Shown here piece by piece: positions 26,136 to 34,561 of a DNA stretch of 64,000 nucleotides. The stretch is from JAVBNA01 sp031551875 (GTDB taxonomy: Bacteria; Bacillota; Clostridia; Oscillospirales; Acutalibacteraceae). The position numbers and the translations under genes are program-made. Every line of letters begins with the position of its first letter. The first letter of the stretch is position 1. The DNA lies in contig JAVBNA010000005.1 in the NCBI GenBank assembly GCA_031551875.1, positions 1 to 64,000 on the forward strand. Reading direction: 5' to 3'. Under the pieces are notes generated by a model. That model made no database searches and had not been told where the DNA came from. It worked only from the letters and a program-made list of their open reading frames with translations.

Positions 26136-26182
26136 TATAATATTTGCCTCCTTATTTGTGAAAAGCAATTCACTTCCCACTT

Positions 26183-26211
26183 ATCATACCAATTTTCTGG
26201 AAAAAATTCAA
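26183..26211 (-). promoter_or_regulatory. Probable promoter of the glgBCDA operon
   Basis: On the minus strand TTGAAT, a 17-bp spacer and TATGAT. It lies 48 bp upstream of the glgB start. The rest of the 425-bp gap holds the Spo0A boxes and the terminator of the acyltransferase gene. Confidence 0.7.
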
Positions 26212-26308
26212 GCGTTTTTGGTTGTTTACTTAAAAGACCATCTGACAAAACCCTGTCAATTTATGCAGACCAAACAAAAAATGTAGGGTTCATCCTTTAG
26301 TATGCCCT

Positions 26309-26454
26309 TTCGACATTGGATTAATATACAAAAAACATCTCAAAATCTGGTTTTTTTCACTCAGATTTGAAAAAACACCTTAATTGCGCTTAATTTTTTC
26401 GATTTTTTGCACAAAATATGTTTTCGACATTTTTTACACTTATGCAATTCGACA
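26309..26454 (-). promoter_or_regulatory. Cluster of three perfect Spo0A boxes upstream of glgB
   Basis: The heptamer TGTCGAA, the consensus binding site of Spo0A, occurs three times on the minus strand at 26309-26315, 26423-26429 and 26448-26454. All share orientation, and two are 25 bp apart. They lie 98-243 bp upstream of the predicted glgB -35. Binding is inferred from the motif only. Confidence 0.6.
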
Positions 26455-26479
26455 TGTTTAGTCTACCGACTTAAAAGCG

Positions 26480-26520
26480 AAAGAAGCCCCCTTCAAATAT
26501 GCGATATACTTGAAGAGGGC
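26480..26520 (-). terminator. Terminator after the acyltransferase gene
   Basis: GCCCTCTTCAA and TTGAAGGGGGC pair around a 13-base loop on the minus strand, followed by TTCTTTCGCTTTT. Confidence 0.75.
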
Positions 26521-26560
26521 GTCAGGAGTCAAAATCTTATTCAAGGCGGACCGTGTGAAA

Positions 26561-27634
26561 TCATCTGTCCTCCACGGGCTTCGGAGTTTTCTTGAAAAGA
26601 ATCATTCTGACCCATTCCAGCACTTTTTCAAAGCCCAGATTGACATAACGGTTGCCGCAAATCAGGCAAATCAGGGCGGCAAACACCATGCAGCACAGCA
26701 TCATCACATAGGCGTTCAGCTGCTCGGTCATGCTCTTAAACAACGAGGAATTCCACAGCAGACGCACCAGATAGTAGTGAAGCACCAGCACAGGAAATGT
26801 CCTCTGCCCCAATCCGGACAGCACAAAGTTCTTTTTCCGCGGCACAATGCGCATAAAGCACAGGGAAATGAGCGGAGCAAGAACGTATGCGACCGAGCGC
26901 ATGAGCACGCCCGTCCAATTAGAGCCCAACTTCATTTTGTCACTCAAATAATAGTAGGAATAATAGAAAATCCGGAAGGAGAAGCCCCATTCCTGAATCA
27001 TGTATACCACCAGGGCGGCCAGGCCTAAAAAGCCCAGCAACGCAGCAATGTATGGAATTTTAAACAGTTTCTTATACATGTCGCCGGTGCAGAAATATCC
27101 CAGCAAGAAGTAGGGGAAAAACGCGATGATGCGGGAAAGCGCCATAATATGGTTGATCTGAGGAATAAACCCGATATACAGGGACACAAGCAATGTCAAA
27201 ATGAGCAGAAACCGTATGCGCAGCACACTTTTCAGAACCAGTCTCCATGCAAACAGCGCCAGCAGATACCACAGCGCAAAGGCCGGCTGGAACGGATTGA
27301 TTAAAACCTTCCCGTCCAGGATGATTCCGTTGAGCATGGTAAAAAGCAGGTAGGGAACAAACAGCGACGAAAAAGCATTTTCCCTGACTTTGTCGACATT
27401 TTTTGAAAAATACCCCGAGATAAAAACGAACAGAGGCATGTGAAACGAGTATATGATTACGTAAGCCTCAAAATTACCCGGACGCGTATGGGCAAACTCC
27501 AGTATATGTCCAAAAACCATAAGGAATATCAGAATCCCCTTTACATTATCGAAATGATAGTCCCGTGTCTTTTCCGTCGTCAATTTCTTTGCCGCCATTT
27601 CCGTTTGCAGAATCTGGATATTTTCTGCCGTCAA
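26561..27634 (-). CDS. Acyltransferase family 3 membrane protein
   Basis: A 357-residue integral membrane protein of the acyltransferase-3 (OafA/WecH) family, with about ten hydrophobic segments. The conserved pattern begins RDYHFDNVKGILIFLMVFGH near residue 24 (the His is thought catalytic), then YSFHMPLFVFISGYF. These enzymes acetylate sugars or succinylate polymers at the membrane. The start is TTG 27634 behind AAAGGGGG; an ATG 36 bp downstream is the alternative. It is a single-gene unit. Confidence 0.85.
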   Translation of the reverse strand: MTAENIQILQTEMAAKKLTTEKTRDYHFDNVKGILIFLMVFGHILEFAHTRPGNFEAYVIIYSFHMPLFVFISGYFSKNVDKVRENAFSSLFVPYLLFTMLNGIILDGKVLINPFQPAFALWYLLALFAWRLVLKSVLRIRFLLILTLLVSLYIGFIPQINHIMALSRIIAFFPYFLLGYFCTGDMYKKLFKIPYIAALLGFLGLAALVVYMIQEWGFSFRIFYYSYYYLSDKMKLGSNWTGVLMRSVAYVLAPLISLCFMRIVPRKKNFVLSGLGQRTFPVLVLHYYLVRLLWNSSLFKSMTEQLNAYVMMLCCMVFAALICLICGNRYVNLGFEKVLEWVRMILFKKTPKPVEDR

Positions 27635-27699
27635 AATAAACGCCCCCTTTATTTGTCAATACCAATATTGTAATGGAACTCCCGATGATTTGTCAACAA

Positions 27700-27728
27700 C
27701 AACAAACGGGCGCACAAAGTGCGCCCGT
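27700..27728 (-). terminator. Terminator after groEL
   Basis: A 10-bp perfect stem (acgggcgcac / gtgcgcccgt) with a three-base loop, followed on the minus strand by TTTGTTGTTG. Confidence 0.8.
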
Positions 27729-27760
27729 CAGCTTGTATTCTGTCCTCTGTAATCTAAAAC

Positions 27761-29392
27761 TTAGTACATTCCGCCCATGCCGGGATCCATCGGAGGCATG
27801 GCCGGAGCGGCAGGCTCCTTCTTGTCGGAAACCAGCGACTCGGTGGTCAGTACCATCGCAGCGACCGACGCGGCGTTCTCCAGCGCCGACCGGGTGACCT
27901 TGGTCGGATCTAGGATTCCGGCGGAAATCATGTCAACATACTCTTCCTTGTAGGCGTCGTAGCCGTAGCCGACCTTACCCGCCTTCTTGACCGTCTCCAC
28001 AATGACTGAACCCTCGGCGCCGGCGTTGGAGGCGATCTGACGAACCGGCTCCTCAAGCGCCTTGAGCACGATTGCAACGCCGGTTTTGACGTCGCCGCGC
28101 ACACCGCTCATGAGCTGCTCCACCGCGGGCATCGCATTGATGAGCGCCGTGCCGCCGCCTGCGACAAAGCCCTCTTCCACGGCGGCCTTTGTCGCTGCCA
28201 GCGCGTCCTCGATGCGCAGCTTCTTTTCCTTCATTTCGATCTCGGTCGCCGCGCCCACTTTAATGACCGCAACGCCGCCCGCCAGCTTGGCGAGGCGCTC
28301 CTGGAGCTTCTCACGGTCAAAATCGGAGGTGGTGGTTTCGATCTGCGCGCGGATCTGGCCGACACGGTTTTTGATTTCCTCGTGGTCGCCCGCGCCGTCA
28401 ACAATCGTGGTGTTCTCTTTGTCCACCTTGACCTGACGCGCACGGCCGAGCTGCTCGATTGTGGTCTCCTTGAGCTCAAATCCGAGCTCCTCAGAGATGA
28501 CCTGGCCGCCGGTCAGTATGGCGATGTCACGCAGCATATCCTTGCGGCGGTCGCCGAAGCCGGGAGCCTTGACACAAACACAGGTAAAGGTGCCGCGCAG
28601 ACGGTTGAGCAGGATGGTGGTCAGCGCCTCGCCCTCGACATCCTCGGCAATGATGACCAGCTTTTTGCCCGACTGGACGATCTGCTCGAGAATGGGCAGT
28701 ATCTCCTGAATGTTGGAAATTTTCTTATCCGTAATCAGAAGATAGGCGTCGTCGATGACCGCTTCCATTTTATCGGTGTCGGTCACCATATAGGGGGAGA
28801 TATAGCCGCGGTCAAACTGCATGCCCTCAACCACTTCGGAATAGGTTTCGGCGGTTTTGGACTCCTCGACTGTAATTACGCCGTCGGCCGACACTTTTTC
28901 CATCGCCTCGGCGATCAGCTTGCCGATCAGCTCGTCGGACGACGAAACCGTCGCGACGCGCTCGACGTCCTCGCTGGAGGAAACTTTATGGGAATTCGAC
29001 ACCACGGTGGCAACCGCGGCGTTGACTGCCTTCTTGATGCCCTTCTGGATGTCCATCGGGTTTGCGCCCGCCGTGACATTCTTCATGCCCTCGCGGATGA
29101 GCGCCTGAGCCAGCAGGGTCGCGGTGGTGGTGCCGTCGCCGGCCACGTCGTTGGTCTTTGTGGCAACCTCTTTGACGAGCTGTGCGCCCATGTTCTCAAA
29201 CGGGTCGTCCAGCTCAATTTCCTTGGCGATGGTCACGCCGTCATTGGTGATCAGCGGCGCGCCGAATTTCTTGTCAAGCACAACGTTTCTGCCCTTGGGG
29301 CCGAGGGTGATTTTGACGGTATCCGAAAGCTGGTCAATACCCTTTTGCAGCGCCTTGCGCGCCTCTTCACCGTATATAACAATCTTAGACAT
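27761..29392 (-). CDS. groL: Chaperonin GroEL
   Basis: A 543-residue 60-kDa chaperonin. Signatures are LGPKGRNVVLDKKFGAP near residue 31, the ATP-site DGTTTATLLAQALI near 86, and the Gly/Met-rich C-terminal tail MPPMDPGMGGMY. It refolds proteins with GroES as a double ring. It follows groS by 30 bp in the CIRCE-controlled operon. Confidence 0.98.
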   Translation of the reverse strand: MSKIVIYGEEARKALQKGIDQLSDTVKITLGPKGRNVVLDKKFGAPLITNDGVTIAKEIELDDPFENMGAQLVKEVATKTNDVAGDGTTTATLLAQALIREGMKNVTAGANPMDIQKGIKKAVNAAVATVVSNSHKVSSSEDVERVATVSSSDELIGKLIAEAMEKVSADGVITVEESKTAETYSEVVEGMQFDRGYISPYMVTDTDKMEAVIDDAYLLITDKKISNIQEILPILEQIVQSGKKLVIIAEDVEGEALTTILLNRLRGTFTCVCVKAPGFGDRRKDMLRDIAILTGGQVISEELGFELKETTIEQLGRARQVKVDKENTTIVDGAGDHEEIKNRVGQIRAQIETTTSDFDREKLQERLAKLAGGVAVIKVGAATEIEMKEKKLRIEDALAATKAAVEEGFVAGGGTALINAMPAVEQLMSGVRGDVKTGVAIVLKALEEPVRQIASNAGAEGSVIVETVKKAGKVGYGYDAYKEEYVDMISAGILDPTKVTRSALENAASVAAMVLTTESLVSDKKEPAAPAMPPMDPGMGGMY

Positions 29393-29422
29393 AGCTTCGC
29401 ATCCTCTCTACTGATTCTATCA

Positions 29423-29707
29423 TTATTCCACGATCGCGAGAATATCTCCCTGACGGACAATGGTGTACTCCTCGTCGTCCACCTTCACTTCGGTGCCGGA
29501 ATACTTGCTGATGATGACTTTGTCGCCCGCCTTGACATACATGGTGACTTCCTTGCCCTCAACGACGCCGCCCGGTCCAACCGCGATGATTTCCGCGATT
29601 TGGGGCTTTTCCTTGGCGGAGCCGGCAAGCAGAATGCCGCTTTTCGTGGTCTCTTCCGCTTCCACCGTCTTGATGACTACCCGATCGGCCAATGGTTTGA
29701 TGGTCAT
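29423..29707 (-). CDS. groS: Co-chaperonin GroES
   Basis: A 94-residue co-chaperonin (MTIKPLADRVVIKTVEAEE at the start; the mobile loop KSGILLAGSAKEKPQ near 25). I chose ATG 29707 because AGGAGGA precedes it and it gives the standard N-terminus; an in-frame codon 18 bp upstream overlaps the ribosome binding site. Confidence 0.97.
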   Translation of the reverse strand: MTIKPLADRVVIKTVEAEETTKSGILLAGSAKEKPQIAEIIAVGPGGVVEGKEVTMYVKAGDKVIISKYSGTEVKVDDEEYTIVRQGDILAIVE

Positions 29708-29758
29708 GTCAATTCCTCCTAACATCTTTGTGCACTACATGGCAGCAGTAAGGTATTT

Positions 29759-29785
29759 TTAGCACTCTTCTCTATCGAGTGCTAA
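29759..29785. promoter_or_regulatory. CIRCE operator (HrcA binding site)
   Basis: TTAGCACTC, nine bases, GAGTGCTAA: a perfect CIRCE inverted repeat, between the groESL promoter and groS. It predicts heat-shock control by HrcA; hrcA itself is not in the window. Confidence 0.96.
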
Positions 29786-29790
29786 AACAT

Positions 29791-29819
29791 ATTTTAATCA
29801 CTTGTTCTTGAAAAATCAA
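29791..29819 (-). promoter_or_regulatory. Sigma-A type promoter of groESL
   Basis: On the minus strand TTGATT, a 17-bp spacer and TAAAAT, with the CIRCE operator immediately downstream, the usual layout. Confidence 0.8.
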
Positions 29820-29891
29820 GACATTTTTTCTCAATTTCCCGAATTTAACATATTATTTACAATTTGACAGAGAAATAACCGTCAGTATACA

Positions 29892-30815
29892 CTATTGGTT
29901 TATCTCAACGCCCCTCGGAAGCAGAAGCCTGAGCGCCCCTGGCACAACCTCAAAGGTGACCTCGCCCTGCCGGAAGGTTTCCCCGTCGATGTTGACGACC
30001 GCCGGAGCAGGGCTCAGCGACTGAATCCGTATCTTTTTGCCCCGGTGCTTGAACACAAGCCCGCCGAAGTCGTCGGTCTTATGATCGCCCCGCTTGTATT
30101 TGGGCAGCAGCCCCGGCAGATTGAGCTTGCTGGTCGCCTTGATGAGCACAAAATCCAGCAGCCCGTCATTGGGGATGGCCTCGGGTGCGCCGCGGTATCC
30201 CCCGCCGTAATACTGTCCCGAGGCGGCCAGCGCAAAGAAAAAGTCCCCCTCATACTTGATTGTATCATCAATCGTGATGCGAAGTCTGTCGCGCATACGT
30301 CCCAGAAAAAGCTTGAGCACGGCAAGGTTGTAGGCCATCGGGCCACTGATCAGCGGGATGTCCTTGAACTTGACCATCTCCATCGCCACCTTGGCGTCCA
30401 CGCCCAGCGAGCACACGTTGAGGGCGTACCGGTCGCCCTCCTTGATCAGGTCCACCGGGACGCTCCGCCCCGCAAGCTGATCCTCCATCGAGCGGAAGCG
30501 GCTCTTGCTCCCGAAGGTCTTAACGTAGTCATTGCCTGACCCGCATGGGAAGATGCCCAGCTCGCAGTGATCAAAACGGTGCATACCGCGCACAACCTCA
30601 CACACCGTGCCGTCCCCGCCGCAGGCAAAAATGCGTACGCGATCTCCCTTTTCCGCCTCTTCCCGCGCGAGGGCCGCCGCATGCCCCGGGTATTCAGTCA
30701 GACGGTACGTATAGGGGATCGCCCGAGGCTTCAGTACGCCCTCCACCTCCTCGGTCACGCGCGCATACGGATTCTTCTTGCCTGCCGTGGGATTGATGAT
30801 AAACACATACCGCAT
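29892..30815 (-). CDS. Diacylglycerol kinase family lipid kinase (DgkB/YegS type)
   Basis: A 307-residue soluble lipid kinase. The N-terminus holds FIINPTAGKKN, and the nucleotide-binding GGDGTVCEVVRGM lies near residue 62, followed by FPCGSGNDYVKTFG. In Firmicutes the DgkB branch phosphorylates diacylglycerol for phospholipid recycling; substrate here is inferred. ATG 30815 follows GGAGGCGG. It starts 21 bp after the RNA methyltransferase gene and is probably in the same operon. Confidence 0.9.
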   Translation of the reverse strand: MRYVFIINPTAGKKNPYARVTEEVEGVLKPRAIPYTYRLTEYPGHAAALAREEAEKGDRVRIFACGGDGTVCEVVRGMHRFDHCELGIFPCGSGNDYVKTFGSKSRFRSMEDQLAGRSVPVDLIKEGDRYALNVCSLGVDAKVAMEMVKFKDIPLISGPMAYNLAVLKLFLGRMRDRLRITIDDTIKYEGDFFFALAASGQYYGGGYRGAPEAIPNDGLLDFVLIKATSKLNLPGLLPKYKRGDHKTDDFGGLVFKHRGKKIRIQSLSPAPAVVNIDGETFRQGEVTFEVVPGALRLLLPRGVEINQ

Positions 30816-30836
30816 GGTTTTCCGCCTCCACACCGT

Positions 30837-31952
30837 CTATTTAAAATACTGAAACAGGTCACACTTGATCATGCCGTTGTACAGCTTGCGCTTCTTGTCC
30901 GCTTTGCGGCCGTAAAACTTTTCGAACTCCTCGTCGGGGCTGATGATGTACGCCTGTACGCCCTGCCGTGCAGGGAATACCGTCCCCATCAACCGATAGA
31001 GCTCACGGGCGGCGGACAGGTCTAAAAGACGCTCCCCGTAGGGCGGGTTTGTTAAAATGATGCCCTTATCGGTGGGCATCTCAAAGGCGGAGACGTCCCT
31101 CTTTTGGACATGGATCAGGTCGTCCACACCCGCAAGCTTGGCGTTTTCTCTGGTCAGCCGCACCGCTTCCTCGTCGTGATCAAAGCCGAACGCCTCGAAC
31201 TCGATGTCGTGCCGCACGCTCTCCTGCGCGCGTGTGCGCTGTTCCCGCCAGACCTCCCGCGGAATCTGCTTCCAGCCCTCGGCGGCAAATCGCCGCCCCA
31301 GTCCCGGCGCAATGCCCCGCGCTTTCTGCGCGGCCTCAATCAGCAGGGTGCCCGAACCGCAGAAGGGATCATACACCGCAGAATAGGGACGCACCCGCGC
31401 GATATCCACGATGGCCGCCGCGAGCGTTTCCTTGATGGGCGCGTCGTTTGAATTGCGGCGGTAGCCCCGCTTGTGCAGGCCTGACCCCGAAGTGTCCAGC
31501 ATGACACTGACCTCGTCCTTGAGGATCAAAAACTGGATCTGATGCACCGGGCCGGTCTCCTCAAACCACGACAGGAGATATTTCGCCTTGAGGCGCTCCA
31601 CCACTGCTTTTTTGATGATCGACTGGCAGTCGGGGATGCTGTGCAGCGCGGATGAAAGGGAGCGCCCCTTGACCGGGAACGCGTCGCTCTTGCCGATCCA
31701 ACGCTCCCACGGTAGCGCCTTGACCCCCTGGAACAACTCCTCAAAGCTCAGCGCCTTGAAGCTCCCCATCAGGATCTGCACCCGTTCGGCATAGCGTGAG
31801 CACAGGTTGATGCGCGCCAGTGTATCCGCGTCGCCCGAAAACAGCACCCGTCCGTTTTGCGCCTCCACTTGCTGTGCGCCCAGATAGCGCAGCTCGCCGG
31901 CCAGAATGCCCTCAATGCCCATCAGGCAGGGGGCGGAAAATGCAATGTCCAT
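30837..31952 (-). CDS. THUMP-domain RNA N2-guanosine methyltransferase (RlmL/YpsC-like)
   Basis: A 371-residue SAM-dependent methyltransferase. The N-terminus (about 1-155) carries a ferredoxin-like plus THUMP RNA-binding region; VYDPFCGSGTLLIEAA near residue 190 is the SAM motif, and LTNPPYGERL near 297 is the N-methyltransferase catalytic motif. Family members modify 23S rRNA guanines. It follows the glycosyltransferase gene by 2 bp. Confidence 0.88.
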   Translation of the reverse strand: MDIAFSAPCLMGIEGILAGELRYLGAQQVEAQNGRVLFSGDADTLARINLCSRYAERVQILMGSFKALSFEELFQGVKALPWERWIGKSDAFPVKGRSLSSALHSIPDCQSIIKKAVVERLKAKYLLSWFEETGPVHQIQFLILKDEVSVMLDTSGSGLHKRGYRRNSNDAPIKETLAAAIVDIARVRPYSAVYDPFCGSGTLLIEAAQKARGIAPGLGRRFAAEGWKQIPREVWREQRTRAQESVRHDIEFEAFGFDHDEEAVRLTRENAKLAGVDDLIHVQKRDVSAFEMPTDKGIILTNPPYGERLLDLSAARELYRLMGTVFPARQGVQAYIISPDEEFEKFYGRKADKKRKLYNGMIKCDLFQYFK

Positions 31953-31954
31953 AT

Positions 31955-33091
31955 CTACTTGACCTCTTCTTTCTGTACTAGGCCGCTGAACACCTCGCTG
32001 TAAGCGGCCGCCACCCTGTCCCAGTCAAACCGCCCGCACTGCGAAACACAGCGCTCCGACAGAGCCTCGTATTGCTCTATGACCCGCACTATTGCATTGA
32101 CAATGTCCTGCGGATCGCGGCAGTCGGCGGGATAGCCCGCCTCGCCGTCAGGAAACTGCTTGTCAAAGCCTTGCCCGCGGCTGTACACCAGCGGCAGCCC
32201 CTGTGTCATCGCCTCGGCGCACACCAGCCCGAAAGTCTCCCGTTTGGAGACAAGCGCGAACAAATCAAACCTCCGGTAGTGCCCGATCAGTTCCTCCTTG
32301 GGACAGCACTTATGCAGCGTCACAAAGGGATACGCGGAGAGCTTACGCACCTCCCCGGCGTCGACAATCTCTCCCACCGCGTCGAGCGTTGCCTCTGTCC
32401 CCCGCGCCCGCAGGAGCTCCACCGCCCGGGCGAGCGCCTGAATATTTTTATTGCGGGTGATCTCCCCCACATAGCCCACCCGAAGCATCCCTTCAGGCGG
32501 CTTTGAGCGCGGCGGCGCAAGGTTCTCAAGCCAGAATTTGTCAATCCCCAGTGGGATGACGTGCGACTTTTGACGAATGACCTCACGATCGGCTTCCTTT
32601 ACGTATTTTGTAAGTGTCTCCTCCCTGTGCGGCAGGGAAATAAAGAATACAGCCGATGCGTCGCGAAGAATCCTCCGCCCCATGCCCCTCAAATGGGGCA
32701 TTTTTTTGAAAAAGGTGTAAATATCTGTGTTCTGAATGGTCACCGTATAGGGCACGCCGTATTTTTGATACAGCCTGTGCGCAACGTATCCGTTTGAAAA
32801 AAGCGTGTGCGCGTGAACAAGATCATGCGCCGGAACGTTCACTTTGGTTTGTATCTCCGCACAAATTTTACCATGCTTTAAATGGAACAGCACGCGGTTC
32901 CACGCCGGATAGCAGGGGGCGATCAGGACCTTCGGCATGTCCCCAATGCCCTGATTTTCCATCTTAGAGCCGTACGCGACCGGCGCCACCAACGCATGCT
33001 CCTGTGCCCCGTTTTGCGTAAGGGCACTCAGAAGATTGCCATACAGGGCGGGACGTCCGAGAAAATATGAGCATATGTGTAAAATTTTCAC
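31955..33091 (-). CDS. Glycosyltransferase family 4 protein
   Basis: A 378-residue GT-B fold glycosyltransferase. The N-terminal half opens MKILHICSYFLGRPALYGNL; the C-terminal donor-binding part has GYVGEITRNKNIQALARAVELL and the late acidic motif VSKRETFGLVCAEAMTQGLPLVY with the E-x7-E pattern of the family. The sugar and acceptor are unknown; cell-surface polysaccharide or glycolipid synthesis is typical. First gene of a three-gene unit with the methyltransferase and lipid kinase. Confidence 0.88.
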   Translation of the reverse strand: MKILHICSYFLGRPALYGNLLSALTQNGAQEHALVAPVAYGSKMENQGIGDMPKVLIAPCYPAWNRVLFHLKHGKICAEIQTKVNVPAHDLVHAHTLFSNGYVAHRLYQKYGVPYTVTIQNTDIYTFFKKMPHLRGMGRRILRDASAVFFISLPHREETLTKYVKEADREVIRQKSHVIPLGIDKFWLENLAPPRSKPPEGMLRVGYVGEITRNKNIQALARAVELLRARGTEATLDAVGEIVDAGEVRKLSAYPFVTLHKCCPKEELIGHYRRFDLFALVSKRETFGLVCAEAMTQGLPLVYSRGQGFDKQFPDGEAGYPADCRDPQDIVNAIVRVIEQYEALSERCVSQCGRFDWDRVAAAYSEVFSGLVQKEEVK

Positions 33092-33161
33092 AAATCCACC
33101 TCATTTGTGCTTACGTGATTCCGTCATTTTCAATGCATGCGAATTTAAACGGTTACAAGTC

Positions 33162-33191
33162 AAAAGCCACGCAGGACATGCCTGCGTGGCT
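33162..33191 (-). terminator. Terminator after the Gly/Tyr/Asp-rich protein gene
   Basis: A 10-bp perfect stem (gccacgcagg / cctgcgtggc) with a five-base loop, followed on the minus strand by TTTTGACTTG. Confidence 0.8.
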
Positions 33192-33213
33192 TGTAGGCGT
33201 TCGTTTCGGAGGC

Positions 33214-34503
33214 TTACCGGTCGTCCTCAAAGTTCGAGTATCCGTCGTTGTTCGGACGGTAGCGCCCCTGATTGGGGTTGCGCGGTGGTTGTCCGCCGCC
33301 GCTTCCGCGCCGGTATTGGCCCTGGCCGCCCTGCCCCGAGGAACGTCCGCCGCCCTGATTCGGGTTCCGGCCGCTCTGTCCAGAGGGGCGGCGTCCGCCC
33401 TGGTCATAGGAATCCTGCCGCGAGGGACGGCGGGAATATCCCTGGTTTTGCGTATAACCCTGCTGGCCGCCGCGCTGTGCCGGCGGAATATAGGTGGTCA
33501 CGTCGTCGTACAGATCGGTTTCACCTTCGGTATACCCGGCGTTCTGGTCATAGCCGTTTCCGCGGTTGTCGTACTGGCTGTAATCCTCGCCCTCATACTC
33601 CCCGTAACCGCCGTTGTTGTCATCATAGCCGTCGGGGCCGTAATCGTCGTATCCGTCGCCATAGCCGTCGTCGTATCCGTCGTAATTGTCGTATCCGTCG
33701 CCATAGCCGTCGTCATAGCCGTAATCGCCGCCGCGCGGTCCCTTCGGGCCGGAGAAGAACTGACGGTAAATGGCAAAGCCGATGCCGCCCAGTGCGCCGA
33801 TAATCAACACAATGCCCAAATAGAGGATCCAGCTTGAGCCGCGGCCCTGCTCGGGCTCCGAGGTCAGGCTGCTGAGCTCCGAGTCCGTGCCGGAAAGCAA
33901 CGCGGCTGTGTCGATGCTCTGGGTTTCGCTCGGATAATCGGTCGAAACGTCAATTACGCTTTCAACCGACGCGCTTTCCTCGCTGGAGGAGGATTCCTCC
34001 CCGGGGACACGGTTCATATTGAGTGTATATGTTTTCTTGGTCACGCCGTCCTCTGCCGTAACGACAACAGTCGCGGTCGCGCTGCCATTCATGGCCAGCA
34101 CCGGCACATTCTTGCTCACCTTGGCGTTCGAATCCTCCGCCGTCGGCTTGACACCCGGCGTACCTTCGCCGCCGGTTATGGTCACAAAGTATGTGGTGAC
34201 ATTCTTGTTAAACGCCGGTGTCATGGCGCCGCGCACCACCGTCAGATTAGACAGGTTGGCGTTGCTGGACTTCTCCTTCTCACTGGTTTCCTCCTTGGAG
34301 GAGGGCTGCTTGGAGGAGGGCGGCTTGGAGGAGGGCTTGCTGGACGACTCCTTGCTGGGGGTATCCTTGCTGGACGACTCCTTGCTGGAGGTCGACGTCT
34401 TTGAAGACTCGTCCGGCTCGGTGGCCTGCGCCAGCATGGCCGCACTGCTCATAAATACGAACAGGGAAACCATCAGCGCTATCATTTTTTTGCTGAAGTT
34501 CAT
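33214..34503 (-). CDS. Surface protein with cadherin-like domain and a low-complexity cytoplasmic tail
   Basis: A 429-residue protein I cannot assign to a function. Order of parts: signal peptide (1-27); Ser/Lys/Pro-rich linker (28-82) from short tandem repeats; a cadherin-like beta-sandwich (about 84-165; NLTVVRGAMTPAFNKNVTTY, ending KKTYTLNMN); an acidic Ser linker; one membrane helix (about 224-248); and a 180-residue tail. The tail has a Gly-Tyr-Asp-rich block (258-325) and then an Arg/Gly/Gln/Asn-rich block (340-429), both predicted disordered. By topology the tail is cytoplasmic. The gene stands alone. Confidence 0.8.
   Translation of the reverse strand: MNFSKKMIALMVSLFVFMSSAAMLAQATEPDESSKTSTSSKESSSKDTPSKESSSKPSSKPPSSKQPSSKEETSEKEKSSNANLSNLTVVRGAMTPAFNKNVTTYFVTITGGEGTPGVKPTAEDSNAKVSKNVPVLAMNGSATATVVVTAEDGVTKKTYTLNMNRVPGEESSSSEESASVESVIDVSTDYPSETQSIDTAALLSGTDSELSSLTSEPEQGRGSSWILYLGIVLIIGALGGIGFAIYRQFFSGPKGPRGGDYGYDDGYGDGYDNYDGYDDGYGDGYDDYGPDGYDDNNGGYGEYEGEDYSQYDNRGNGYDQNAGYTEGETDLYDDVTTYIPPAQRGGQQGYTQNQGYSRRPSRQDSYDQGGRRPSGQSGRNPNQGGGRSSGQGGQGQYRRGSGGGQPPRNPNQGRYRPNNDGYSNFEDDR
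33640..33730. repeat. Tandem coding repeats for the Gly-Tyr-Asp block
   Basis: Imperfect repeats of the unit cgtatccgtcgccatagc-cgtcgt appear at least twice here (about 33650-33675 and 33690-33716). They encode GYGDGYDD-type repeats on the minus strand. Confidence 0.6.
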
Positions 34504-34561
34504 ATTAACATTCCTTTCAACACGTCACTGTGAGTATATTACCATATTTCCCCGGTAAATA

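Noticed and set aside
28382..29722. 446-residue open frame on the plus strand
   Set aside because: Antisense to groEL/groES.
33640..33730. CRISPR-like repeats
   Set aside because: The repeats are tandem, without spacers, and encode Gly-Tyr-Asp repeats in a clear gene.
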